The notes under the pieces: model-generated | Databases searched by the model: none | Told to the model about the DNA's origin: nothing | The model's input: only the letters and a program-made list of their open reading frames with translations | Position numbers and translations under genes: made by a program | Assembly (NCBI GenBank): GCA_030637025.1 | Contig: DAOVVV010000008.1 | Span: 1-64,000 of the forward strand | DNA from: JAGLHV01 sp023143305 [NCBI: Clostridia bacterium] | Lineage (GTDB): Bacteria > CBDUZB01 > JAGLHV01 | Direction of reading: 5' to 3' | DNA length: 64,000 bases | Part shown: in pieces, positions 54,106 to 62,115 of the stretch | How positions within the stretch are numbered: position 1 is the stretch's first letter | Layout: every line of letters starts with the position of its first letter

Positions 54106-55158
54106 ATGAAAGTTAACGGTAAACATTACAGAACTGTCTGGATGAAAGATTCATCCGTGTTTTTAATCGAACAAAATCTCCTGCCTTTTGATTTTAAAAT
54201 TTATGAAGCAAAAAATTATCCGGATACTTGCCGGGCAATTAAAACAATGATGGTAAGGGGTTCTATGGCTATTGGTGCAGCAGCGGGATTTGCTATGGCA
54301 CAAGCTTTCTTAGAAGCCCCTGAAAAAAATTTCTCCCAATTTATTGAAAAGGCTAAAAGAGACATCGAGTTAACACGGCCCACTGCTCAGAATTTATTTC
54401 ATGCAGTGAATCATGTTTATAATGCTGCAAAAAAATCAAAAAAACCAAGAGAAACCGCAATGTTTACCGCACAAAAATTTGCTGATGATGATGCTGCCGC
54501 TTGCAGGAAAATAGGTGAACATGGAAACACTTTAATCAAAGATAATTATAATATTGAAACCCATTGTAATGCCGGCTGGCTTGCCTGCGTTGATTATGGT
54601 AGTGCTTTATCTCCCATATATATTGCTCATCAAAACGGAAAAAAAGTTTTTGTCTATGTTGATGAAACAAGACCCCGAAATCAAGGGGCAAAGCTTACTG
54701 CCTGGGAACTTAAAAACGAAGAAATACCACATCTTATTTTGCCTGATAATGCCGGAGCTTATTTAATGTCACAGGGAAAAGTAGATATGATGATTGTCGG
54801 GGCAGACAGGATTGCCCAAAACGGTGATGTAGCAAATAAAATCGGTACACTGGAAAAAGCCATTGTGGCCAAAGAATTTGATGTACCATTTTATGTTACT
54901 GCCACAATTCCGACGTTTGACCTAAATTGTAATTCTGGCAGGGACATTCCCATTGAAGAGAGAAGTGAAGAGGAAGTTTTGTATCAAACCGGTCGCTCGA
55001 TAAAAGGAAAGTTAGAAAAAATTTTGGTGTGCTCACCCGGGTCAAAGGCTATAAACCCGGCTTTTGATATAACCCCGGCAAAATATATTACCGGATTTAT
55101 TACTGAAAAAGGAATAATTAAACCGGATGCATCTGCCATAAAAAAATTATTTGCTTAA
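54106..55158 (+). CDS. mtnA: S-methyl-5-thioribose-1-phosphate isomerase family
   Basis: A 350-residue eIF2B-like sugar-phosphate isomerase. Family motifs are MVRGSMAIGAAAGFAMA, THCNAGWLA, VYVDETRPRNQGAKLTAW and VGADRIAQNGDVANKIGT; the catalytic Cys and Asp are both kept. It turns methylthioribose-1-phosphate (or 5-deoxyribose-1-phosphate) into the ribulose form. The class II aldolase gene follows after 18 bp. Kinase or phosphorylase partners are not in the window. Confidence 0.9.
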   Translation: MKVNGKHYRTVWMKDSSVFLIEQNLLPFDFKIYEAKNYPDTCRAIKTMMVRGSMAIGAAAGFAMAQAFLEAPEKNFSQFIEKAKRDIELTRPTAQNLFHAVNHVYNAAKKSKKPRETAMFTAQKFADDDAAACRKIGEHGNTLIKDNYNIETHCNAGWLACVDYGSALSPIYIAHQNGKKVFVYVDETRPRNQGAKLTAWELKNEEIPHLILPDNAGAYLMSQGKVDMMIVGADRIAQNGDVANKIGTLEKAIVAKEFDVPFYVTATIPTFDLNCNSGRDIPIEERSEEEVLYQTGRSIKGKLEKILVCSPGSKAINPAFDITPAKYITGFITEKGIIKPDASAIKKLFA

Positions 55159-55176
55159 CTAAAGGTTAAAGGTTAT

Positions 55177-55761
55177 ATGATTTACCAAGGTATAAAGTTT
55201 AAAACTAAAATTATCAATAAAGAAATTCCAAAACATCCCGGACTGGAAGAGTTAAAATACTGGTGTAGGGAATTTCACAAGTTTCATCTGGCACCACCAT
55301 ATAGTGGTGGTTCTTATGGTAATTTAAGTTTTCGGGTAAAAAAGGGGGAGGATTCTTTTATAATTACCGGGTCCAAAATCGGTTTAAAAGAAAAATTATC
55401 CGATGATTGTTTTGTAAAAGTTCTCTCATCTAATTTAAAAGCAAAAACTATTTTTATCTCAGGCATAAAAGAACCTTCTTCTGAAAGCAAGCTTCATTTA
55501 GCTATTTACCGGCAAAGAAAAGATATAAATGCCATATTTCACGGACATTGCAAAAAAATTTTATCTAATGCAGACAGATTAAAAATACCCCAAACCCAAA
55601 AAGAAGAACTCTATGGAACAATGGAATTAGTTCAGAGGGTTTTGGAGATATTAGATGATAAATCTTTCCTGATAATGAAAAATCATGGATTTATTTCTTT
55701 AGGTAAAACAATGGAGAAAGCAGGAAAATTAGCTTTGGAAATTCATAAAAAATGTTTATAA
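55177..55761 (+). CDS. Class II aldolase/adducin family protein
   Basis: A 194-residue protein with the class II aldolase fold: GGSYGNLSFR, FIITGSKIG, the metal-histidine segment IFHGHC and MKNHGFISLG. The sugar substrate is unresolved: next to mtnA it may be either the DHAP-shunt aldolase (cleaving 5-deoxyribulose- or methylthioribulose-1-phosphate) or an MtnB dehydratase, which has the same fold. It begins 18 bp after mtnA with a weak ribosome site (AAAGGTT). Confidence 0.78.
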   Translation: MIYQGIKFKTKIINKEIPKHPGLEELKYWCREFHKFHLAPPYSGGSYGNLSFRVKKGEDSFIITGSKIGLKEKLSDDCFVKVLSSNLKAKTIFISGIKEPSSESKLHLAIYRQRKDINAIFHGHCKKILSNADRLKIPQTQKEELYGTMELVQRVLEILDDKSFLIMKNHGFISLGKTMEKAGKLALEIHKKCL

Positions 55762-55777
55762 AAAAGGAGGAATAATT

Positions 55778-56179
55778 ATGCGAGTAGCAATATCTACAGA
55801 TGCAGACTCTGTATCTGCTCATTTTGGTCGATGTCCGTCTTTTACTATTGTGGACATTGAAGAGGGGAAGATTATAAAAAAAGAAGTTATTGATAATCCG
55901 GGGCATCATCCCGGGTTTATCCCGCAGTTTTTAAACGAAAAAGGGGTTAAATGTATTGTTGCCGGGGGTATGGGAATGAGAGCAACCGGACTTTTTAATG
56001 AATTCGGTATTCAGACTATTATCGGTATAAGTGGAAAAATTGATGAAGTTATCGATAAACTACAAAAAGGGACCCTGCAAAGCGGTGAAAGTCTATGCCG
56101 GCCTGGTGCAGGAAAGGGTTATGGTTTGGATAAAACTGAATGTAACCACCCTGCCGAAGATGATTGTGACCACAAATAA
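55778..56179 (+). CDS. NifB/NifX-type iron-molybdenum cofactor-binding domain protein
   Basis: A 133-residue protein. Residues 1-about 105 are the Nif cofactor-binding fold (SAHFGRCPSFTIVDIE; IVAGGMGMRA). The C-terminus has a His/Cys-rich tail (CNHPAEDDCDHK). Such proteins carry iron-sulfur or metal clusters; without nif genes nearby, no nitrogen fixation role can be claimed. AAAGGAGGAATAA precedes the ATG, 16 bp after the aldolase gene. Confidence 0.87.
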   Translation: MRVAISTDADSVSAHFGRCPSFTIVDIEEGKIIKKEVIDNPGHHPGFIPQFLNEKGVKCIVAGGMGMRATGLFNEFGIQTIIGISGKIDEVIDKLQKGTLQSGESLCRPGAGKGYGLDKTECNHPAEDDCDHK

Positions 56180-56242
56180 AAGAAAAATTCAAGATAAAAA
56201 AATCCGGATATAAAAATAAGCAACAGAATAATAGGGGGAATT

Positions 56243-56845
56243 TTGGAAAAAGAGGTAATAGAAAACCATCAACGGTATTTAGAGAGAATAAATGTTTATA
56301 AAAAATTTGGCTATGATAATGAAAAAGAAAGGGATTTTATTATCCAAAAAGCACAACCTATAGGTGGTCGTATATTAGAGGTTGGCACAGGGAAGGGACA
56401 TCTAAGCATTGCTTTAGCCAAGAAGGGCTATAGCTTTGTTAGTGTTGATATTTCAAAAGAAGAGCAAGAGTTTGCCCAACTGAGCATTCAATATTTAGAG
56501 TTGAATAAACAAGTAGATTTTAAAATAGAAAGTGCCAAACATTTAAATTTTGACAACGGAAGCTTTGATACAATTATTTCCGTTAATTTAGTTCATCACC
56601 TTACAAATTTGTTTGAAGTTGTAGATGAATGGCTCCGAATTGTTTCTTCGGACGGTAAGATTATTTTAAGTGATTTTACCCGGGAGGGGCTGGAAGTAAT
56701 CGATAAAGTTCATTTAAATGAAGGAAGAAAACACCCTGTTGGTGAAATTAATTTAACAGATATAGATAATTACTTAATAGCAAAAAAAATCAGGGTAGAA
56801 AAGTATAGAAGCAAATTTCAGGAAATATCGATAATAAAAATTTAG
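56243..56845 (+). CDS. SAM-dependent methyltransferase, class I
   Basis: A 200-residue protein. The SAM-binding motif is ILEVGTGKGHLSIALAKKG, followed by DNGSFDTIISVNLVHHL. TTG start after AGGGGGAA, which is close (about 4 nt); no better start is near. Methyl acceptor unknown. It overlaps no neighbour and is followed 8 bp later by a flavin reductase-like gene, so the two are probably co-transcribed. Confidence 0.82.
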   Translation: MEKEVIENHQRYLERINVYKKFGYDNEKERDFIIQKAQPIGGRILEVGTGKGHLSIALAKKGYSFVSVDISKEEQEFAQLSIQYLELNKQVDFKIESAKHLNFDNGSFDTIISVNLVHHLTNLFEVVDEWLRIVSSDGKIILSDFTREGLEVIDKVHLNEGRKHPVGEINLTDIDNYLIAKKIRVEKYRSKFQEISIIKI

Positions 56846-56853
56846 GGTTAAGA

Positions 56854-57432
56854 ATGAATATACTGGCAATTAACGGTAGTCCGAAAAAAAATGGGAAGAT
56901 AAGTAGAATAGTTAAGGAAATCATAAAAGGAGCATCAGAAGAAAACAATAAATGTGAAATTTTATATTTATCAGATATTAAAAACATAAATGATTGTAAG
57001 GGTTGTATGCAATGCCAGGAACAAGGAAAATGCATAATAAGAGATGATATTCTGATTGTTGAAGAGGCGATAAAAAGAAATGAAGTAATAATATTTGCTA
57101 CGCCAACACACTGGGGAAATGTTTCCGGAATAATGCTGCGAATGATAGAACGATTATTCGGTTTTTTAATCGAAGAAAAACCATTAGGATTTCCTGTTGC
57201 TAAGGCAGGAAAGGGAAAGAAGGCTATATTGGTTACTGCCTGCAGTACATCCTGGCCGTTTAATTGGATATTTAATCAATCACGAGCTTGTTTTGGCCGG
57301 TTAAAGGAAGTTTGTAAATACAGCGGCATAAAGATAATAAAAACTTTTACTTTGCCTGGAACAACAAAGATGGATAAAATACCGCAAAAATATTTAATTA
57401 AAGCTTTTATGCTCGGAAGAAAGATTAAATAA
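56854..57432 (+). CDS. NADPH-dependent FMN reductase-like protein
   Basis: A 192-residue flavodoxin-fold protein with INGSPKKNGKISRIV at the phosphate site, CKGCMQCQEQGKC as the iron-sulfur-flavoprotein-like cysteine cluster, and FATPTHWGNVSG at the flavin ring. It is of the multimeric flavodoxin WrbA/Isf type. It may reduce quinones or oxygen. It follows the methyltransferase gene and precedes an Rrf2 regulator. Confidence 0.85.
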   Translation: MNILAINGSPKKNGKISRIVKEIIKGASEENNKCEILYLSDIKNINDCKGCMQCQEQGKCIIRDDILIVEEAIKRNEVIIFATPTHWGNVSGIMLRMIERLFGFLIEEKPLGFPVAKAGKGKKAILVTACSTSWPFNWIFNQSRACFGRLKEVCKYSGIKIIKTFTLPGTTKMDKIPQKYLIKAFMLGRKIK

Positions 57433-57452
57433 AAATATGTTTTATTTTTTTA

Positions 57453-57480
57453 TTGACAAATGATATTAATTTAGTATCAT
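57453..57480 (+). promoter_or_regulatory. Promoter and operator of the Rrf2 gene
   Basis: TTGACA (57453) and TATCAT (57475) are 16 bp apart. ATGATA (57460-57465) and TATCAT (57475-57480) form an inverted repeat between -35 and -10, so a dimer bound there would block RNA polymerase. Auto-repression by the Rrf2 protein is inferred. Confidence 0.55.
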
Positions 57481-57498
57481 AAAGTAAAGGAGACAAAC

Positions 57499-57900
57499 AT
57501 GATGCTGATTAACAGGGATACAGACTATGCCGTTAGGGCCCTTTGTTTTATTGCGCAGAGTAAAAAAAACAAAGTGTCAGTTGGTGAATTAGTGAAAGAG
57601 TTAAAAATACCCAGGCCCTTTTTAAGAAAGATACTTCAAATTTTAAACAAGAAAAAAATGCTCAAATCATCCAAAGGACCACACGGTGGCTTTATCCTGG
57701 CTAAACCCGGCAATAAAATCCTTTTAACTGATTTAATGAAAATCTTCCAGGGGGTGCTAAAACTAAATAAATGTATTTTTAAAAAACAAGTTTGTCCGAA
57801 CATGAAAACTTGTAAACTCAAAAAGAAAATTGACAAAATAGAAAAACATGTTATTTCCGAATTAAAAGGCATTACATTAGAACAGTTATCAGAAAAATAA
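57499..57900 (+). CDS. Rrf2 family transcriptional regulator
   Basis: A 133-residue winged-helix protein: DTDYAVRALCFIA, then the recognition region RPFLRKILQIL and GPHGGFILAKPG. Three cysteines (NKCIFKKQVCPNMKTC, about 93-108) form the iron-sulfur site of the IscR/NsrR/RsrR type, suggesting redox or NO sensing. AAAGGAGACAA precedes the ATG. It lies 18 bp before the lactate dehydrogenase gene, which it may control. Confidence 0.88.
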   Translation: MMLINRDTDYAVRALCFIAQSKKNKVSVGELVKELKIPRPFLRKILQILNKKKMLKSSKGPHGGFILAKPGNKILLTDLMKIFQGVLKLNKCIFKKQVCPNMKTCKLKKKIDKIEKHVISELKGITLEQLSEK

Positions 57901-57918
57901 AGATATAAAGGGATAAAA

Positions 57919-58968
57919 ATGGATACACTAAAAATTGCTTTTTTTGATACAAAACCATATGACCAAAAATTTTTTGATCTGGTAAATAGCGATTATAATT
58001 TTGAACTAAAATATTTCAAAAATCACTTAAGCAAAGAAACTGTTGAACAGGTGCAAGGATTTAACGTCGTATGTGCATTCGTTAACGATACTGTTGACAA
58101 AGATGTTATAAGGATACTAAAACAAGAAGGTGTTAAATTAATTGCTTTGCGTTGTGCCGGATATAACAACGTTGATTTAAGAGCGGCATTTAAAAATATT
58201 CATATTATGCGCGTACCGGAATATTCTCCTTATGCAGTTGCTGAACATGCGGTAGCCTTGATGTTGGGATTAAACAGAAAAATCTATCGGGCTTATTATC
58301 GTACCCGGGATAATAATTTTAGTATCAACGGATTACTCGGTTTTGATATGCACGGCAAAACAGCAGGCATTATCGGAACAGGAAAAATCGGAAAATGTCT
58401 GATTTCTATTCTTAAAGGCTTTGGGATGAATATTATTTGTTTTGATCTTCATCCGGATGAGTCATATGCAAAGGCTGTGGGGATTAATTATGTTCCTCTT
58501 GCTCAGCTTTATAGTCAATCGAATATTATTTCTTTACATTGTCCCTTAACCCCTCAAACCCAGTATATGATTAATCATGAAAGTATTGCCCAAATGAAAG
58601 AGGGAATAATGATTATAAATACGGGTAGGGGAAAATTGATTAAGACACAGGCATTGATAGAGGGTCTTAAAAGCGGAAAAATCGGGGGAGCGGGGCTTGA
58701 TGTATATGAGGAAGAAAGTAATTACTTTTTCGAGGACTTTTCTGCTTCAATGATCAGTGACGATGTATTAGCACGGCTACTGACTTTTTCCAATGTGCTG
58801 ATAACTTCCCATCAGGGTTTTTTTACCAAAGAAGCATTGACTAATATAGCTCAGACAACTTTTGATAATATTGTTGAATTTTTTAACGGCGGATATTTAA
58901 AAAATGAGATTTGTTATCATTGCGGAGAAACATGTATAAAAAAAGATAAAAAACGTTGTTTTGATTAA
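57919..58968 (+). CDS. ldhA: D-2-hydroxyacid dehydrogenase (D-lactate dehydrogenase type)
   Basis: A 349-residue NAD-dependent enzyme. The nucleotide site is IIGTGKIGKCL; catalytic segments are ALRCAGYNNVDL, NTGRGKLI, GLDVYEEES and TSHQGFFTKEAL. It reduces pyruvate to D-lactate and would serve fermentation. The last residues carry a small cysteine cluster (CYHCGETC), unusual compared with most LdhA. It is coupled to the Rrf2 gene. Confidence 0.9.
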   Translation: MDTLKIAFFDTKPYDQKFFDLVNSDYNFELKYFKNHLSKETVEQVQGFNVVCAFVNDTVDKDVIRILKQEGVKLIALRCAGYNNVDLRAAFKNIHIMRVPEYSPYAVAEHAVALMLGLNRKIYRAYYRTRDNNFSINGLLGFDMHGKTAGIIGTGKIGKCLISILKGFGMNIICFDLHPDESYAKAVGINYVPLAQLYSQSNIISLHCPLTPQTQYMINHESIAQMKEGIMIINTGRGKLIKTQALIEGLKSGKIGGAGLDVYEEESNYFFEDFSASMISDDVLARLLTFSNVLITSHQGFFTKEALTNIAQTTFDNIVEFFNGGYLKNEICYHCGETCIKKDKKRCFD

Positions 58969-59054
58969 AATTGTAATAAAGGGTAATGTCAAAAATAAAA
59001 TGATAAATACTCAGAGAAGGGTTATAAATAAAAAAGAATTTTTTCATAATGTAG

Positions 59055-59174
59055 GACGGAAAGCGTATAATCTATACTTTGGATACTTCCATAAGAAAAG
59101 GTTTAATTGATAATTGGAAAGAGTATGTGTTTAAATGTTCGTTGGATTTTGATTTAGAAGGAATTATTAAATAA
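59055..59174 (+). pseudogene. Remnant of a REP-associated tyrosine transposase (C-terminal end)
   Basis: The in-frame stretch reads TLDTSIRKGLIDNWKEYVF and then CSLDFDLEG to a TAA at 59174. This resembles the conserved end of RAYT (Y1_Tnp) proteins, which read YI-NPVRKGL-ENWEDY-F-GS-DFDL. The frame is closed upstream by a TAG at 59052, and the catalytic tyrosine domain is absent. Directly after it lies a GTAG-type REP hairpin (59177-59201), the classic neighbour of such genes. Similarity was judged by eye. Confidence 0.55.
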
Positions 59175-59176
59175 AA

Positions 59177-59201
59177 ACGCAGGCTAAAGCCTGCGACTAC
59201 C
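59177..59201 (-). repeat. REP hairpin of element A type
   Basis: CGCAGGC-TAAA-GCCTGCG with GTAG at its foot on the minus strand. It follows the transposase remnant by two bases and ends 18 bp before the next start codon. Confidence 0.62.
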
Positions 59202-59219
59202 AAAGAAAGGAGGAAAAGT

Positions 59220-59729
59220 ATGCAAGTGTATCGTTGTCGTGTATGTGGAGAAGTGTATATCGGAGATGAAAAACCCACAAGTTGTCCTTTTTGCGGTGCT
59301 CATGAGGGGTATTTTGTTTTAGCTAAAGAATGGAAATTAATACATAGTGAGGTCTTATCCGATACAAGTAAAGAAAATTTAAAAAAAGCATTGGATTTGG
59401 AAATAAATAATACTAATTTTTACAAAGCCGCTTCGGAAAAAAGCAAAGATGTACATTTTTCCAGTATGTTTAAAGGTTTGTCCAAGGTGGAAAGAGAGCA
59501 TGCTTCAACTATATGTAAACATCTTAGAATAGCCAAACCGGAATCGAGTGTAGGAGCGGATAAGGCAGTTGATTCCGACCGGGCAAATATAGAAGAAGCT
59601 AATCGCAGGGAAAAAAGTGCGGTTAAATTTTATGGGGAAGCAATTAATCAGGCACCGGAAGAAGCCATTAAAGAGTTTTTTAAAGCATTAATGCAGATAG
59701 AATCAGACCATATAGCTTTAACCGACTAA
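59220..59729 (+). CDS. Reverse-type rubrerythrin (rubredoxin-like domain first)
   Basis: A 169-residue protein. An N-terminal rubredoxin-like knuckle pair (CRVCG at 6-10, CPFCG at 22-26) precedes a ferritin-like four-helix domain with EINNTNFYKAA, EREHAS, NRREKSAVKFYGEA and ESDHIAL as dimetal ligands. This order is found in anaerobes whose reverse rubrerythrin reduces O2 and H2O2. AAAGGAGGAAAAGT precedes the ATG. It opens the oxygen-defence group. Confidence 0.88.
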   Translation: MQVYRCRVCGEVYIGDEKPTSCPFCGAHEGYFVLAKEWKLIHSEVLSDTSKENLKKALDLEINNTNFYKAASEKSKDVHFSSMFKGLSKVEREHASTICKHLRIAKPESSVGADKAVDSDRANIEEANRREKSAVKFYGEAINQAPEEAIKEFFKALMQIESDHIALTD

Positions 59730-59737
59730 AAATATTT

Positions 59738-59893
59738 AAGAGTTATGCAAAATACAATATTCTGCCTGCCCGCCAGTCTTTAAGGAGGGTCATTCCGCAC
59801 TTGATGCGGAATCTATAATGTTTTTAAATATCAATAGATTCCTGCTTTCGCAGGAATGACAAAAAAGATAAAAAGCTATTTTGCAGAAGTTTA
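59738..59893 (+). mobile_element. Element B, copy 7
   Basis: Ends AAGAGTTATGCAAAATA and TATTTTGCAGAAGTTTA. AAAAATATTT (59728-59737) and AAAAATCTTT (59894-59903) are a 10-bp duplication with one change. CCGCCAGTCTTTAAGG units and two REP hairpins fill the interior. The right end is 28 nt before the desulfoferrodoxin start. Confidence 0.78.
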
Positions 59894-59921
59894 AAAAATC
59901 TTTAATAAAGGAGGGAAGAAG

Positions 59922-60302
59922 ATGACTAAATTAAGAGAGCTTTACCGTTGTAATATTTGTGGAAATGTTGTGGAAATAACCCATGAAGGGGCACCGGCAC
60001 TGGTATGTTGTAATCAGCCAATGGTAAAACTGGAGGCCAAAACCGAGGATACCGGAAGCGAAAAACATGTTCCGGTAATAGAAGAAATCGATGGTGGAAC
60101 CACCATAAAAGTAGGAAGTATTGCCCATCCTATGGAGGAAAAACACTATATCAAATTTATCGAAGTCCTGACCAAGGATAAAGTTTTACGGATAGAATTA
60201 AAACCCGGACAAAATCCCGAGGTTCAATCTTGTGTATCAAAAGAGGATATATTAGAAGTACGGGAATTTTGTACTGTACATGGCCTATGGAAGAATAAAT
60301 AA
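59922..60302 (+). CDS. Desulfoferrodoxin (superoxide reductase)
   Basis: A 126-residue class I (2Fe) desulfoferrodoxin. Centre I, desulforedoxin-like, uses CNICG and the CC pair at residues 29-30. Centre II, the superoxide-reducing iron, uses His of KHVPV, HPMEEKHYI and the FCTVHGLW Cys and His. It reduces superoxide to peroxide in anaerobes. AAAGGAGGGAAG lies before the ATG. It precedes rubrerythrin and glutaredoxin genes that would remove the peroxide. Confidence 0.95.
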   Translation: MTKLRELYRCNICGNVVEITHEGAPALVCCNQPMVKLEAKTEDTGSEKHVPVIEEIDGGTTIKVGSIAHPMEEKHYIKFIEVLTKDKVLRIELKPGQNPEVQSCVSKEDILEVREFCTVHGLWKNK

Positions 60303-60347
60303 AAAGGCTAAAATCTTTTAACTATTAATCTAAAGGAGGAATTTAAA

Positions 60348-60923
60348 ATGGGAAGTATAAAAGGAACAAAAACAGAAAAAAATCTTTTGGCATCTTTTGC
60401 CGGAGAATCACAAGCAAGAAATCGTTATACTTATTTTTCTTCTGTCGCCAGAAAAGAAGGATATGAACAAATAGCAGCGATATTCTTAGAAACTGCGGAC
60501 AATGAAAAGGAACATGCTAAAAGATTCTTTAAATTCCTGGAAGGCGGGGAAATAGAAATTGCAGCAAGCTATCCTGCCGGAGTTATTAATGATACCGCAG
60601 CTAATCTGGAAGCTGCCGCAGCAGGGGAAAATATGGAATGGACCAAACTTTATAAAGAAGCGGAAAAAACGGCCGGAGAGGAAGGATTTGAAGAAATAGC
60701 TGATTTATTTAAAGAAATAGCTGAAGTAGAAGAAGAGCATGAAAAACGCTACCGAAAATTACTTAAAAATATAAAAGAATGCAAGGTTTTTCAAAAAGAT
60801 ACCGTGGTTAAATGGAAATGCCGCAATTGTGGATATGTTCACGAAGGAAAAGAGGCCCCTCAACTATGCCCGGCTTGTGCCCATCCGCAAAGTTATTACG
60901 AATTGCTCTGTGAAAATTATTAA
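60348..60923 (+). CDS. Rubrerythrin
   Basis: A 191-residue classical rubrerythrin: ferritin-like diiron domain first ([34 protein letters not shown]), rubredoxin domain last ([18 protein letters not shown]). It reduces hydrogen peroxide with electrons from rubredoxin-type donors. AAAGGAGGAATTTA precedes the ATG, 45 bp after desulfoferrodoxin. Confidence 0.95.
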   Translation: MGSIKGTKTEKNLLASFAGESQARNRYTYFSSVARKEGYEQIAAIFLETADNEKEHAKRFFKFLEGGEIEIAASYPAGVINDTAANLEAAAAGENMEWTKLYKEAEKTAGEEGFEEIADLFKEIAEVEEEHEKRYRKLLKNIKECKVFQKDTVVKWKCRNCGYVHEGKEAPQLCPACAHPQSYYELLCENY

Positions 60924-60946
60924 AAATCTTCTCAAAGGAGAACAAA

Positions 60947-61177
60947 ATGGAGATAAAGATTTATTCTACACCAACCTGTCCTTATTGCAAAATGGCTAAA
61001 GAATATCTTTCTTCTAAAGGGATTGCTTACCAGGATTTAGATATTTCTGCTAATAATGTTGATAAGGAAGAAATGCTAAAAGTATCAGGACAAATGGGGG
61101 TTCCTGTTATCGTGATTAACAGTGAAGTAATTGTTGGATTTGACCGAGCCCGTATAGATTCTCTTATCGGTAAATAA
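60947..61177 (+). CDS. Glutaredoxin-like protein (NrdH/Uxx-star type)
   Basis: A 76-residue thioredoxin-fold protein with active site CPYC (11-14), GVPVIVI cis-proline segment and a final GFD motif as in glutaredoxin-like NrdH-type proteins. It probably passes thiols between the following thioredoxin-reductase-like protein and peroxidases or other targets. AAAGGAGAACAAA precedes the ATG; the next gene is 15 bp away. Confidence 0.9.
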   Translation: MEIKIYSTPTCPYCKMAKEYLSSKGIAYQDLDISANNVDKEEMLKVSGQMGVPVIVINSEVIVGFDRARIDSLIGK

Positions 61178-61192
61178 AAAGAGGATATTTTT

Positions 61193-62107
61193 ATGAGTAA
61201 AATTTATGATTTAATAATTTTAGGAGCAGGTCCTGCCGGAATAACTGCTGCGGTGTATGCAGCAAGAAAGAAATTAGATTTTTTGTTAATTACTTTGGAT
61301 ATCGGCGGTCAGGCTGCGTTAAGCGGATATATTAAAAATTATACCGGTTATCAGTTTATTAGCGGACCGGAACTTGCTTTAAAATTTCAGGAACATATGA
61401 ATTCTTTTGCAATAGAAATAAAAATGCCGGAAAGAGTAAAGGAAATAAAACAGGAAAATAATTTAATAAAAACAATCACCGAAAAGGAAACGTATGGGTC
61501 AAAAACTCTCATTGTGGCTACCGGAAAACGGTCAAGGGAATTAAATGTAGAAGGAGAAAAGGAGTTTAAAAACAAAGGAGTTACTTATTGTGCTACTTGC
61601 GACGGACCTATATTTAAAGAAAAAAATGTAGCGATAATCGGGGGGGGAAACTCCGGGCTGGATGCCGCCCTGCAAATGATGAAAATTTCTCCCAAAGTAT
61701 ATTTAATTAATGCCACAGCCCAACTTACCGGTGATGAGGTAATGATAGAAAAAGTAAAAGAAGCCGATAATGTGGAAATATGGAATAATTCTCAAGTAAA
61801 GAAAATTTACGGGAATGTTTTTGTAAGAGGAATAGAAATAGATAAAGAAGGTAAATTATACAATTTTAATGTAGAAGGCATTTTTGTAGAAATTGGTTTG
61901 ATTCCCAGCTCGGAATTTGCTAATTGTCTAAAACAAAATCAGTGGAAAGAAATACTTATTGATTGTTATAATAAAACAAGTATAGAGGGTATTTTCGCTG
62001 CAGGAGATGTGACTAATGTACCGGAAAAACAAATTATTATTGCTTGCGGCGAAGGTTCTAAATCTTGTTTGTCAGCCTTTAAATATTTATCAACCCGTAA
62101 ATTCTAG
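61193..62107 (+). CDS. Thioredoxin reductase family protein
   Basis: A 304-residue flavoprotein. FAD motif GAGPAGITAAVYAARK, redox cysteines 133 and 136 (CATC), NAD(P) motif IIGGGNSGLDAAL and flavin-end AAGDVTNVPEKQI. The CATC pair is the normal TrxB motif. The NAD(P) loop lacks the usual HRRxxxR of NADPH enzymes (it reads INATAQL), so NADH or a ferredoxin-type donor is possible. It probably reduces the adjacent glutaredoxin-like protein. Confidence 0.9.
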   Translation: MSKIYDLIILGAGPAGITAAVYAARKKLDFLLITLDIGGQAALSGYIKNYTGYQFISGPELALKFQEHMNSFAIEIKMPERVKEIKQENNLIKTITEKETYGSKTLIVATGKRSRELNVEGEKEFKNKGVTYCATCDGPIFKEKNVAIIGGGNSGLDAALQMMKISPKVYLINATAQLTGDEVMIEKVKEADNVEIWNNSQVKKIYGNVFVRGIEIDKEGKLYNFNVEGIFVEIGLIPSSEFANCLKQNQWKEILIDCYNKTSIEGIFAAGDVTNVPEKQIIIACGEGSKSCLSAFKYLSTRKF

Positions 62108-62115
62108 AGGATAAT

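Noticed and set aside
55778-56179. Evidence for nitrogen fixation from the NifX-like protein
   Set aside because: The domain is widespread in organisms without nitrogenase and no nif structural or assembly gene is present here.
1892-59893. CRISPR or rho-independent terminators as an explanation of the many palindromes
   Set aside because: The palindromes are far apart, often lie upstream of genes without T-tracts, and several are inside units with inverted ends and target duplications.
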